A stretch of DNA of 64,000 nucleotides. It comes from Peptostreptococcaceae bacterium. Its GTDB lineage: Bacteria; Bacillota; Clostridia; Peptostreptococcales; Peptostreptococcaceae. This document shows, in pieces, positions 8,425-16,686 of the stretch. Position numbers and translations under genes: made by a program. Within the stretch, counting starts at the first letter, position 1, and each line of letters begins with the position of its first letter. The notes under the pieces were generated by a model. It was not told the DNA's origin and did not search any database. It saw only the letters and a program-made list of their open reading frames with translations. The DNA lies in contig CABIZO010000006.1 of assembly GCA_902363255.1 (NCBI GenBank), positions 124,001-188,000 on the forward strand, read 5' to 3'.

Positions 8425-9057
8425 TTATGCTATATTCAATAAATCTTCAATTGCGCCTGTATAATCTTGTTCGTCATAATTTTCAAGTACATGTATAACC
8501 CTTTGGTCTACTTTGCCTTTATATTTCTCTGCAAGTTCTCTAGCATAATCATTTCTTGATATCACATAAGCCATTCTACAATCATGTATATTATTAAAAT
8601 ACTTAAAATACTTTTTACCGTCAATATATAATATTGCCTGATACATTTTATCTCTTTTATTATAAGCAACCCCTGTTGGAAGTTTTCCTTTATTTCTCTG
8701 TAATTGAGTAATAAAACTATTTAACGCACTCGGTATAAATACACAATTTTCTTTAGAGTATATCTTATTACCTCTATTTATAAAATCCTTATCAAGCTGA
8801 TAGTACATTCCTTTATCATCAACCATATTAAACCCGTACATACTATTAATATCCTCTGCAAAGTTTTGGAAGTTTCTCCACCTTTCACAAACTACAATTT
8901 CTTTATATGTCGGTTTTTCATTATGATAATCTTTATCATAGGCTCTACCGAGCATATTCCACCATAAATTATATTCTCTTGTCATCTCTCCATTAACTGT
9001 ACTCTTATACTTGCCTTTCTCATAAACTCCATGACCTTTTACTAATTTCATATCCAT
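8425..9057 (-). CDS. Phage HNH-like/AP2 DNA-binding protein
   Basis: 210 aa. The N-terminal YNLWWNMLGRAYD and CERWRNFQNFAED, then LDKDFINRGNKIYS and ENCVFIP, are the layout of degenerate HNH homing-type proteins common in phages. Residues 120-165 (PTGVAYNKRDKMYQAIL, then YFKYFNN) resemble an AP2/integrase-type DNA-binding domain. The usual catalytic His-Asn pair is not obvious, so it may bind DNA without cutting. Last gene of the element before the left att. Confidence 0.7.
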   Translation of the reverse strand: MDMKLVKGHGVYEKGKYKSTVNGEMTREYNLWWNMLGRAYDKDYHNEKPTYKEIVVCERWRNFQNFAEDINSMYGFNMVDDKGMYYQLDKDFINRGNKIYSKENCVFIPSALNSFITQLQRNKGKLPTGVAYNKRDKMYQAILYIDGKKYFKYFNNIHDCRMAYVISRNDYARELAEKYKGKVDQRVIHVLENYDEQDYTGAIEDLLNIA

Positions 9058-9103
9058 AACTCCTTTTTACTATATAAATAAAAAATCAGTTGTCATGGTA
9101 AAA

Positions 9104-9871
9104 TCATTTTATCTCTTTTATAATATCCACTACTCTATCCTTAACTTTTTCAAGAGCCACATCTCTACCATAAATAGTAGATAGATACGGTATTTCAATT
9201 AGCCTAATATTATTTTGTTTACAGTATTTCCTTTTCAACTTATCATGTTCAAGTGTATCACCTTCAAAATAATCAACTGTATATTCCTCATAATGTTCTT
9301 CTCCTTGTACTTCAATTAATGTATTTATACAAGGTATATAAAAATCAAATCTAAGAACATGACCTCCTAAACCTTTTAAATCTGAATACGACTTTTCTCT
9401 AAAATATTTAATCTTATATTTATCTAACAGATCTCTTACTAAACTTTCACCATAACTTCGATTATTACAATAGGGGCATCTGTCCCCCTTTTTAAATAAC
9501 ATAGGTAATGTAGTAAACTCATGACCTTTCGGACATCTAAGCGTTATGTCCCAAGTAGAGTATCTATACTCACTTACAAGTTCATATCCTTCTTTATTCA
9601 TAACTTCCATAAATTCTTCTTTTGCTTGTACAGGACACATACCCTTACATCTTATACAACCTCTACCTTTTCTAAAACGAGATGGATATGTATAAATCTC
9701 ATGTCCTTTGTCGCATATTACTTTTACTTTTTCATTGCTACCTTTATATTCTTCAATTAATGTAAAATCTCTTTTTATCAACTTATCTATAAAATCATTA
9801 AAGGCGTTAGCAGATTTTAATTGAACTTTATTTAATCCTTCTGTACTTCTCTTTATCATAAATTCATTCAT
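9104..9871 (-). CDS. Zinc-ribbon plus PD-(D/E)XK endonuclease-like protein
   Basis: 255 aa. Two treble-clef repeats (KGHEIYTYPSRFRKGRGC with CIRCKG; KGHEFTTLPMLFKKGDRC with CPYC) occupy residues 50-140. They are followed by a nuclease-like fold: GESLVRDLLDKYKI, RFDFYIPC, LIEVQGEEHY, HDKLKRKYCKQNNI and LIEIPY. The D-x(n)-E-x-Q pattern in FDFYIP...IEVQG matches Vsr-like enzymes and phage relatives. It may nick DNA at a specific site. It is inside the element, beside an HNH-like gene and near the TerS-like gene. Confidence 0.75.
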   Translation of the reverse strand: MNEFMIKRSTEGLNKVQLKSANAFNDFIDKLIKRDFTLIEEYKGSNEKVKVICDKGHEIYTYPSRFRKGRGCIRCKGMCPVQAKEEFMEVMNKEGYELVSEYRYSTWDITLRCPKGHEFTTLPMLFKKGDRCPYCNNRSYGESLVRDLLDKYKIKYFREKSYSDLKGLGGHVLRFDFYIPCINTLIEVQGEEHYEEYTVDYFEGDTLEHDKLKRKYCKQNNIRLIEIPYLSTIYGRDVALEKVKDRVVDIIKEIK

Positions 9872-9949
9872 AGTATCACTCCTAAATTATTCATTTTTTT
9901 CTATATTTCTTCTTTAATATATATACTTCCTTGAAAGAATAAAAAAATA

Positions 9950-9973
9950 GCTAGAACATAATTCTGTTCTAGC
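9950..9973 (-). terminator. Hairpin terminator inside the element
   Basis: Nine-bp stem GCTAGAACA / TGTTCTAGC followed on the minus strand by TATTTTTTTATT. It lies upstream of the zinc-ribbon nuclease gene, which must therefore have its own promoter or depend on read-through. Confidence 0.7.
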
Positions 9974-10067
9974 CACATAAAGGTAAAAAAAGTATTTACT
10001 TTAATAATTTTCCTATTTAAACAATCTATTAACACAGTAAAAATTCATTGAATGAATAAAAAAAAAT

Positions 10068-10096
10068 AGGTGATACACATAATCTGTGTACCACCT
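10068..10096 (-). terminator. Terminator after the 10117-10473 gene
   Basis: AGGTGATACAC pairs with GTGTACCACCT (one mismatch), then eight T on the minus strand. Together with the hairpin at 9950 it makes a tandem stop. Confidence 0.75.
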
Positions 10097-10116
10097 TAAA
10101 AGGATATTTCATCTAT

Positions 10117-10473
10117 CTATTTGAATAATCTACATTTACAAGTATTAATTCTTGTTCCTAAGTCCGCCATATTTTCAATTTCACCTTTAACTGAAAACAT
10201 AGGGCATACGGAATTTTTATTTTTACCTTCTGAACATTCATACCAATTAAAATTTTGACATACGTTTCTTAATATATAATCTACTTTTGCAATATTATGT
10301 TCTGCTAGTGATTTTTTTAAGTTTTCTTTTATATATTCTTCTTCATCAATTCCTTGTATAACTAACTCAATAGAACTTAATAAATTTATTTTTTCTCTAT
10401 CTCTTTCTTTTGCATTTAATGCTGATTTCATGTTCATCTTTTTTGATACTTTTCTTCTTAATGCTCTACTCAT
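10117..10473 (-). CDS. Element protein of unknown function, cysteine-rich C-terminus
   Basis: 118 aa. A basic N-terminus (SRALRRKVSKKMN) precedes a helical middle; the end has CQNFNWYECSEGK, VCPMF and TCKCRLF, a possible metal site. It starts 12 bp after the TerS-like gene and is probably co-translated with it. It could be a packaging or redirecting accessory, but nothing in the sequence proves this. Confidence 0.65.
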   Translation of the reverse strand: MSRALRRKVSKKMNMKSALNAKERDREKINLLSSIELVIQGIDEEEYIKENLKKSLAEHNIAKVDYILRNVCQNFNWYECSEGKNKNSVCPMFSVKGEIENMADLGTRINTCKCRLFK

Positions 10474-10485
10474 TTATTTTACTCC

Positions 10486-10827
10486 TTAATCCACAACTTG
10501 TATCTTTACTTCGCCATCATCAATCCCAAGTTTTTGCTCTAATTCTTTCTGTGTTTCTACTTCAAGTAAAATTTCATTAAATGTTTTTATATCTAAAGAC
10601 ATTAACTGTATGTAACTTTTAAACTGACCTAGTAAGGTCATTTTCATTGAGAAGTGAGGATTTGATTTTCCGTTTACAACTAAACCGTCTTCTTTAAGTG
10701 ATTTTTCACATATCTGTATATCTTTGTATATTTGCAAAGTTTCACTTAATAACTCTTTATGAAGTGATGTAATCTCTAATTCACATTGTTTGTACTGTTC
10801 TAATATTTTCTTTCTTAAATATTTCAT
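10486..10827 (-). CDS. Putative small terminase subunit (P27-type)
   Basis: 113 aa, all-helical, with GLVVNGKSNPHFSMKMTLLGQFKSY in the middle. P27-type small terminases have the same pattern of a helix, a G.V..G...NP....... turn, then a long helix. TerS picks the DNA to be packaged and recruits TerL. No TerL gene is adjacent, which is the arrangement of satellites that redirect a helper's large subunit. The match is by pattern, so it is moderate. Confidence 0.55.
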   Translation of the reverse strand: MKYLRKKILEQYKQCELEITSLHKELLSETLQIYKDIQICEKSLKEDGLVVNGKSNPHFSMKMTLLGQFKSYIQLMSLDIKTFNEILLEVETQKELEQKLGIDDGEVKIQVVD

Positions 10828-10959
10828 TTTTCGTATTTCCTCTTTTCTTTGTTATTCTAGTACCGTTTTTACCCATGATTTTATTGAAAGGCAATAAAAA
10901 AACCTTGTGTTTTCAAGGATTTCAAGTGTATTTCCTATTGAATTTGCAATATCCCTAAA

Positions 10960-11060
10960 TTATGCATGAGTCAGAGTTCGTGATTAAGTAAATGCCACCC
11001 GAGTCTCCAGCACCCTACCATAAAATTTTTAAATTTCCATAGGGGGGGTATTTAAATTTC
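10960..11060. other. GC-rich patch upstream of terS, possible packaging (cos-like) site
   Basis: The gap 10828-11120 contains a stretch much richer in G and C than its surroundings (CCACCCGAGTCTCC, CAGCACCCTACC), followed by CCATAGGGGGGGTA with a run of seven G at 11042-11048. Cos sites in Gram-positive phages usually lie just upstream of terS and near HNH genes. Position and composition are the only evidence. Confidence 0.3.
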
Positions 11061-11120
11061 ATTTAAACCCTCAATCCGTTCCAATCACAGCATTTGAATG
11101 TTTACCGTGTAACATTTATT

Positions 11121-11345
11121 TTATAATTTAATATCTAAATCTTTACTATCATAATAGCTAATCAATACATTATCTTTATCAAAAGCGTATGTATCAAACG
11201 CCCTACTATATGTATTATCCTTTACTATCTTATCTATATCACAACAATCATACTTACTTAAATATAGCCTACCTTTATAACCTAAGCTATTTGTATTACT
11301 TGCAAACTTAAAGCAACCTTTACACTTATCATTATTTAACATCAC
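11121..11345 (-). CDS. Small element protein of unknown function
   Basis: 74 aa: CKGCFKF near the start, then YDCCDID, then an acidic tyrosine-rich end. Possibly a small metal-binding protein. It lies between the portal gene and the TerS-like gene, where head-completion proteins are often encoded, but no such family is recognisable. Confidence 0.5.
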   Translation of the reverse strand: MMLNNDKCKGCFKFASNTNSLGYKGRLYLSKYDCCDIDKIVKDNTYSRAFDTYAFDKDNVLISYYDSKDLDIKL

Positions 11346-11646
11346 ATCACCCCATTATATTATTAGGTACATATCACACAATGTATATGACCTTTGCCTT
11401 ATCATCATATTTAATATAGTTGTGTCGCTATATATAACCAATGCACAACCACGCAATCATTACTTTATTAATGTGTATCTTATACTAACTATTACAACCT
11501 TACTTAATTGTTATTTAACTAAGTATATATAATGTGTTAGCTTGGTTAAGTAGCTTATATAAGCCAATATAATAATGCTACTTATCATTGTATATATCAT
11601 ATTAACTAAATCCATATACCCTCCTACATCTACAATATAGATATAA
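11346..11646. other. AT-rich non-coding gap inside the element
   Basis: Very AT-rich with many TATATA runs and small direct repeats. I see no open frame with a ribosome site, no tRNA and no clear promoter. It separates the portal terminator from the small gene at 11121-11345. Confidence 0.5.
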
Positions 11647-11672
11647 AGCCATATATACCTCTATATATGGCT
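11647..11672 (-). terminator. Terminator after the portal gene
   Basis: Perfect 11-bp stem AGCCATATATA / TATATATGGCT with a 4-nt loop, then TTTATAT on the minus strand. Confidence 0.6.
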
Positions 11673-11709
11673 CTATAATATGTTATATATATATTAAAAA
11701 AGGAGAAAA

Positions 11710-12963
11710 CTATTTATTATCTATAATACCACTATCAGTATTATCATTATCTTTCTTTACATCAAGAGTATTAAATACTTCAATTACTCCGTCTGCGTTT
11801 AGCTTAACATTACCTTGAGATAGTAATAAGAAGTCCTTATCTAAGAAAGGTTTCATATCAAGCAACGCTCTACCTTCATTTATAGTAAATAGACCTTTTT
11901 CCGTTGCCAAACTTACTGTTTCCACTTGCTCTTTAAAACTGGCTTTTAGAAGTTCAGCAACATCAAATCTAAAGTAGTAACCTTGCTCTTTTTCTTCTTC
12001 AAGTAAAAGAGTTTTATTTATCGCTCCCTCTATTGCCGTTAATATTGGGTTTAATGTGAATTTTAGAAATTCTTCATTTTGAATTACTGTTGAACTACTT
12101 AACATTCCTTTAGGCAAGTTAAACACTTCTTCTGTTAATTCTGTGTGTGTTTTTCTGCTATCTAAAAGACCTAAATCATTAGGTGTCAGACTTAAAGGTT
12201 TATATTTTAGACCTTCTTCAAGTATTACTGTCTTTCCACTATTTCTAAGTCCACCATATACTTGTTCCCAACTTTGTCTAAGTCTTTTTGCCGTTATTTC
12301 TGATAACTTCCCTTCGGTTTCAAGAATACCTAAAGGCAAAGAACCGTTACCCACAACATTATTTTGATAAATTATTTCTGATAACATAAGAGATAATATA
12401 TCTTGACTTGTTGCCAGTATTCCTTTTCCCTTTAATCCGTCTTTACTGTTGTAAGGTACTATAAGAAAATCTTCAACTTCTAAATCCTCAACATAAACTC
12501 CATTTAGTGTGTAGTTAACTGTTAGGTCTTTGATAAAACCTTTTCTATCAATTAACTTATTTAATTGAACCTGTTTTGGCTCTACTCTATACAATCCCAA
12601 AATATCTCCATATTCTTTGTCCTGTACGGAATAACTAATTCCATGTAACAACATATCTTTCGTCATATTCTTTTTTAGGTTACTTGAACATTCTATGCTA
12701 TTACATTCTTCATTTAATAACTTTTCTCTATAATCCTCACGTTGTCTTTCTATATTGCCGTCTTCGTCTTCTTTATATAAATATATCGGTAAATTACCTA
12801 CTGCACCTGTTATCAAATCTATTGCATTTTTAACACTTGGTATTTCAGTAATATTATTTTCATCAACTGTTATACTATTTCCTCTGCTTGTAAATAGTGA
12901 ACTATAATTACCTTCTACGGCACTTTCTATATTTCTTTTCTTTTTTCTATCAAATATTCCCAT
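11710..12963 (-). CDS. Phage portal protein (HK97 type)
   Basis: Forms the dodecameric ring at the capsid vertex through which DNA enters. About 417 aa. The N-terminal IPSVKNAIDLITGAVGNLP, DMLLHGISYSV, LYRVEPKQV and the C-terminal SRKTHTELTEEVFNLPKGML are typical of HK97/SPP1-like portals. The frame is open up to 13020, but AAAAGGAGAG sits just before the ATG at 12963 (MGIFDRKKKRN), so I start there. It lies downstream of capsid, protease and tail genes, the reverse of the usual phage order. Confidence 0.9.
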   Translation of the reverse strand: MGIFDRKKKRNIESAVEGNYSSLFTSRGNSITVDENNITEIPSVKNAIDLITGAVGNLPIYLYKEDEDGNIERQREDYREKLLNEECNSIECSSNLKKNMTKDMLLHGISYSVQDKEYGDILGLYRVEPKQVQLNKLIDRKGFIKDLTVNYTLNGVYVEDLEVEDFLIVPYNSKDGLKGKGILATSQDILSLMLSEIIYQNNVVGNGSLPLGILETEGKLSEITAKRLRQSWEQVYGGLRNSGKTVILEEGLKYKPLSLTPNDLGLLDSRKTHTELTEEVFNLPKGMLSSSTVIQNEEFLKFTLNPILTAIEGAINKTLLLEEEKEQGYYFRFDVAELLKASFKEQVETVSLATEKGLFTINEGRALLDMKPFLDKDFLLLSQGNVKLNADGVIEVFNTLDVKKDNDNTDSGIIDNK

Positions 12964-12990
12964 ATTATCTCTCCTTTTTGCATTAAAAAA

Positions 12991-13018
12991 GAGGTATAAC
13001 CCTTTTAAGGTATACCTC
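12991..13018 (-). terminator. Hairpin between tail-protein and portal genes
   Basis: GAGGTATA / TATACCTC stem with a partly paired loop, then TTTTTTAAT on the minus strand. It separates two structural genes. Confidence 0.7.
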
Positions 13019-13024
13019 ATAAAA

Positions 13025-13603
13025 TTAAGCTACTTTTTTAGTAGCTTTTAATGTTCTAGTTGGTGTTACTCCTGTATAAACTTTGTTATACCAACCGTCT
13101 GCAACTTCTTTGTTTTTCTCTGTGTCTGCTATTCTATAAACATCACCATTTGCCATTTCAGAAACAGTAAATGATAAAGTTATTGTTTCTTCTGATATAT
13201 CACCTTCAAGAGTGTTTGCTTCTATTGTTGGTGGTGCAAACTTAACGTTGTATAGAACATATAACATTCTTTCTTGTGTTCCTAATTTCTTTCTCTCAAA
13301 TAATAATGCTAACTGTGGTGTAACATCAGTAGAGTTAACTGTCGCTATCCCCTTCTCGTATGCAGAGCCAAATAAAGTTTGGTATTCTTCAAGTTTTAAT
13401 CCACTTAACACAAGTTCTCCTGAACCACCAGAAAATTGATAATCTGCAAAATCATTTACATCATCTGCATAAAACTTAACTTCTGAGTATTCAAGTTCCG
13501 CAGAAACCGATTTTGCTCCTGTTATCGGTATTGGTGTTTCAAATGAACTTCCATTAAAAGGTGCAACATGAATACCTTTTAAACCCGCTAATCGTTTTTT
13601 CAT
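13025..13603 (-). CDS. Major tail protein (phi13 type)
   Basis: 192 aa, mostly beta. LAGLKGIHVAP, PITGAKSVSAELEYSEVKFYADD and GELVLSGLKLEEYQTLFG match the start of phi13-family tail-tube proteins, including the early YADD motif. In siphophages this forms the tail tube. It is the only tail gene in the element, so it may cap or adapt a borrowed tail. An upstream 28-bp element (13631-13658) is shared with the antirepressor gene. Confidence 0.82.
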   Translation of the reverse strand: MKKRLAGLKGIHVAPFNGSSFETPIPITGAKSVSAELEYSEVKFYADDVNDFADYQFSGGSGELVLSGLKLEEYQTLFGSAYEKGIATVNSTDVTPQLALLFERKKLGTQERMLYVLYNVKFAPPTIEANTLEGDISEETITLSFTVSEMANGDVYRIADTEKNKEVADGWYNKVYTGVTPTRTLKATKKVA

Positions 13604-13630
13604 AATTTATTTATCCTTTCCTATGAATAG

Positions 13631-13658
13631 TTTAAATATCTTATAACAAGTTGATCTG
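13631..13658 (-). promoter_or_regulatory. Shared upstream element, copy 1 (before the tail gene)
   Basis: 28 bp matching 19005-19032 at 25 positions (TTTAAATATCTT, six variable bases, AGTTGATCTG on the plus strand). Both copies lie 20-30 bp upstream of a minus-strand start. A variant is at 19313-19347. A likely operator or promoter for coordinate control. Confidence 0.55.
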
Positions 13659-14411
13659 CTACTCTAAATTTATACCTTCATTTGAATTAGCTATAATTTC
13701 AGAACAACTTAACACTATTCTATTAAATGCTTGTTCAACCTCCGTATCTAATACCTTTACCTCTGAATTCTTGTTGTATTGAAGTAAAGTTGATACATCT
13801 CCAATTATATTAAGTGCCGTATTTAATATATCTTTATCGTTCCATACTTCACTTATATATGCTCTTTCTTCTACATCATTTGGAATTTCTATATCTTCAA
13901 CAACATTTAATCCCCTAGCAGAAATTGTACTTTGTGGATAGGCTGGATTAGTAACTACTGAAACCTCATATAAAGTCAAGTCGTTAACTTCCCTTGTATA
14001 TGTACCGTCTTTTTCTTTATTCCATTTATCCTTATCAACGGCAAATTCAAAACTCATATTTCTTAATATACCGTCTTTGATTAAAGTATGATAATCTCTT
14101 CCATAAGAAGTATCTGAAATATCTGCCGTCATCAATAAACCTTTTTCATCTTCTTTTAATGTTAATGAACCATTTCTTGTACTTGCTAAAATCTTGTTTT
14201 CGTCATGCTCTGCAAGAAAATGTATATCATTACCTTTTTTTAATGCTCTTGTAAATGCTCCCTTTTGGATAGTTTCTTTAAACTTCTTTTTAGTTCCTAA
14301 AAGGTGTGACTGCTTTCCTACTTCATTAACGTAACCTTGTACTGTCAATTTTCCTTCATCATCATTTTCAATCACATTAAAACTATTCATTCTTAGTTCT
14401 ATATTTTTCAA
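13659..14411 (-). CDS. Prohead maturation protease (HK97 type)
   Basis: 250 aa. Serine protease that removes the capsid scaffold during head maturation. GYVNEVGKQSH, FLAEHDENKILAS (catalytic His region), SFEFAVDK, and LYEVSVVTNPAYPQS, which holds the conserved SVVTNPA motif, are in the usual order. The start is a TTG with AAAGGAGA 8 nt upstream. In phages the protease normally precedes the capsid gene; here it follows it. Confidence 0.93.
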   Translation of the reverse strand: MKNIELRMNSFNVIENDDEGKLTVQGYVNEVGKQSHLLGTKKKFKETIQKGAFTRALKKGNDIHFLAEHDENKILASTRNGSLTLKEDEKGLLMTADISDTSYGRDYHTLIKDGILRNMSFEFAVDKDKWNKEKDGTYTREVNDLTLYEVSVVTNPAYPQSTISARGLNVVEDIEIPNDVEERAYISEVWNDKDILNTALNIIGDVSTLLQYNKNSEVKVLDTEVEQAFNRIVLSCSEIIANSNEGINLE

Positions 14412-14436
14412 TGGATTTATCTCCTTTCATAAAATA

Positions 14437-14477
14437 AAACAGGGCATAAAAAAAGAGCCTTCTCTTATGCCCTGTTT
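14437..14477 (-). terminator. Hairpin between capsid and protease genes
   Basis: Perfect 11-bp stem AAACAGGGCAT / ATGCCCTGTTT with an inner AGAG..CTCT pairing and T-run; T-rich sequence follows on the minus strand. Confidence 0.7.
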
Positions 14478-14484
14478 ATCATTA

Positions 14485-15588
14485 CTAAGCTACTGATTTT
14501 AAAACTCTTATAGCTTGTTCATTTTTAATTTTAACATCTGCATATATATCTAATAACATTGTTACAGAACCTCTTAAAGCGTTCTTTGTATCTGCATTTA
14601 TATGTTTTAATTCCATATCTTTTTTGATTATTCCACCAAAAGCCTCTTCAATATTAGCTAAGTATGCTTGAACTCCCTCAACTTCTGCCATATCTTCTGA
14701 TACTACAACTATGCAACCAAATAATCTATATTGTGGCTTACCTTCTATTATATCTCTTGTTAAGTAATAGTTTCCTATTGCGTCCTTCATTAAAGCTAAT
14801 CTGTTAAATTCTGCTCTAGACATAACCCATATAGCCTTTTCTTGAAGTGTTGGGTGCATAGCATTTAAACAATTCATATAATCATCTATTCCAACTTCTC
14901 CGCTTAAAGGTTGAACTTCACATTCTTTTGGAGCATTTACTAAACCTTCAAATTCTTCCTTTTCAACAGTACCTAATATCATAGCTTTGTCTAAAGTTTT
15001 AGCCAATCTTCTAACTAATAAGTCATTAGCATAGTCTACTATATCTATTCCACTATCATTAACTAATTTTTGTGTAAGTTGGATTACAGTTCCTGCTCTT
15101 CTTTGTTCTAATTTTACTTTTTCAAATTCAAAATCAGATATATCTAAATCTTCACCTTCGCCGAAGAATCCAGCTTGTCCAACTTCTTTCTCCTTTAATA
15201 TTTCTAAATTACCATTTACAGGAGTTAGCTTTATTACTCTTCCAAATAAAGATGCAGTTTCATCTAACTTTTCAACTATTTCTTCTGATATAGAAGTTGG
15301 TATAACTGCACTTCCGTTTGTAGTATTTAATTCCCTACATTCTTTTGTTCTTATAAAACCTTCTAAGGCTTTTCTTTGTTCAACATTTTGTTCCATGCCT
15401 TTTACCTCTCTCTTTTCTAAATTTTTATCAAATGAACCTAATTGTTCATTTATTGCTCTCACTTGGTCTTCTAGTTCATCTATTGTCTTTTGCTCTTTTG
15501 CAGACCTTTGTTCGATATCTTTTTTCATTAAAAGATTTTTTGTTTTTTCAAGCTTATTTCGTTGTTCTTTCAGTTGCTTTTTATTCAT
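14485..15588 (-). CDS. Major capsid protein (HK97 fold)
   Basis: 367 aa. Residues 1-75 are a charged coiled coil (scaffold/delta domain, normally cleaved). The rest shows the HK97 capsid pattern: LNTTNGSAVIPTSISEEIV, SLFGRVI, NLEILKE, FEKVKLEQRRAGTVIQLTQKLV, AKTLDKAMILGT, WVMSRAEFNRLA and LFGCIVVVSEDM. It forms the icosahedral shell. Encoding its own capsid separates this element from classical SaPIs, which remodel the helper's shell. It starts 4 bp after a small HTH gene. Confidence 0.95.
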   Translation of the reverse strand: MNKKQLKEQRNKLEKTKNLLMKKDIEQRSAKEQKTIDELEDQVRAINEQLGSFDKNLEKREVKGMEQNVEQRKALEGFIRTKECRELNTTNGSAVIPTSISEEIVEKLDETASLFGRVIKLTPVNGNLEILKEKEVGQAGFFGEGEDLDISDFEFEKVKLEQRRAGTVIQLTQKLVNDSGIDIVDYANDLLVRRLAKTLDKAMILGTVEKEEFEGLVNAPKECEVQPLSGEVGIDDYMNCLNAMHPTLQEKAIWVMSRAEFNRLALMKDAIGNYYLTRDIIEGKPQYRLFGCIVVVSEDMAEVEGVQAYLANIEEAFGGIIKKDMELKHINADTKNALRGSVTMLLDIYADVKIKNEQAIRVLKSVA

Positions 15589-15592
15589 ATAT

Positions 15593-15799
15593 CTAGTTCC
15601 TTTCTAAAATGAATAATTTATCTTTATCAATTTCAATTTCTATCTTACTTAGCATTAATTCAAGTTTTGCTATTGGAATATTTCCATTGCCAAACCAACC
15701 ATATACGGTTCTTTCATTTAATCCTAATTCATTACTTAAAGCTCTCATACTCCCAAATTGATACAAGATTAATTTTTTTAAATATTGTTTGTTAATCAT
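15593..15799 (-). CDS. Small HTH protein ahead of the capsid gene
   Basis: About 68 aa. MRALSNELGLNERTVYGWFGNGNIP is a helix-turn-helix of XRE/terminase-like type. The frame is open to 15841, but that part is inside a terminator hairpin. The ATG at 15799 (MINKQYLKKL) has CAAAGGAGA upstream. It may regulate the structural genes or be a TerS-like DNA-binding subunit. Confidence 0.65.
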   Translation of the reverse strand: MINKQYLKKLILYQFGSMRALSNELGLNERTVYGWFGNGNIPIAKLELMLSKIEIEIDKDKLFILERN

Positions 15800-15830
15800 T
15801 TTACCTTCAATCTCCTTTGCAAAAAAAATA

Positions 15831-15863
15831 AAGCCAACCATTATTTTATGAGGTGGTTGGCTT
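15831..15863. terminator. Hairpin with T-runs on both sides upstream of the structural genes
   Basis: Perfect 10-bp stem AAGCCAACCA / TGGTTGGCTT with T-runs on both strands. On the minus strand it lies just before the HTH-capsid unit, so it could be an attenuator or stop read-through from upstream. Confidence 0.7.
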
Positions 15864-16110
15864 TTTACAGGAAAATAAAATTTTAGTCAAAGAGAATTTA
15901 TTTTTTAAAGAAGTTATTGAAGAAATAATAGTTAAGAAATCTATTATTTTCACTCCTTTATATGTTATTATCTTCACTATATATAGTATTTTCGGAACTG
16001 TACACACAACTTTTTTTGCATATTTTTAATGATTTTTTTTTACATTTTCACTAATATTTTTAGATAATAAAATTATTATTTATCACCTGTAAGAAACATT
16101 GAAATTTCAA

Positions 16111-16130
16111 CAGTATACTGTAAGTATACT
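16111..16130. promoter_or_regulatory. Two tandem operator-like palindromes
   Basis: CAGTATACTG (16111-16120) and AGTATACT (16123-16130) are both perfect palindromes with centres 11 bp apart, one helical turn. They lie in the non-coding stretch 15864-16408 upstream of the HTH-capsid unit and could bind a dimeric repressor. Confidence 0.4.
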
Positions 16131-16408
16131 GATACTAAACTTTTGAACTAAAATTTGCATTTTTTACAGTTAATCCTCAACCGTCAGAACACCATTTCAA
16201 ATTAAAGGTATAAAGTATTAAGTAAACTTTTAAAACCTTTCTCAATCAATTCTGTTAGGTCAATTTTCTTTTGCACATGTCTTAATATAACCTTTAACAA
16301 AGTTTCAGATACAATGTTAAGTTGTTTCCAATTTGTCTAGTGTCACTTAAAGTAACGTTAGCACCTAAAAAGTGTTATCCGTTAAAAACCACATTTGCCT
16401 ACTTTGAC

Positions 16409-16432
16409 CTAACGCACAAATTTGTGCGTTAG
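16409..16432. repeat. 24-bp perfect palindrome containing the iteron core
   Basis: CTAACGCACAAA followed by its exact reverse complement. Its half-site TTTGTGCGTT is the same as the core of the iterons at 16973-17071. In iteron replicons initiators bind single repeats at the origin and inverted repeats as dimers. Confidence 0.65.
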
Positions 16433-16452
16433 CTTTTCTTCTTCGTCTACTA

Positions 16453-16686
16453 TTACAATTTGTAAGGGTGTAACATTTCGTTCCCCCCCCTTACAATGGT
16501 ATTTTGCATTAACACCTCGTATAAACCGTCTTCAGTTAGAAACCACTTTACTGGATTTCCTTTTCCCGTAATAATGTTACGAGTATTGATTTGAACTTTT
16601 TCATCTTCGTCAACTGTTTTTAACATTTGAGATGTTTTATATACTCCAGGTCTAACTTGTGAGTAACACCCAAAATTACTACTCAT
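16453..16686 (-). pseudogene. BRO-N antirepressor fragment
   Basis: 77 aa. The middle reads LKTVDEDEKVQI then ITGKGNPVKWFLTEDGLYEVLMQ, matching the second half of BRO-N domains. The typical start of the domain and the following helix are missing, and the end runs into a stretch of eight G. It looks like a decayed or truncated antirepressor in the replication-origin region. Confidence 0.5.
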
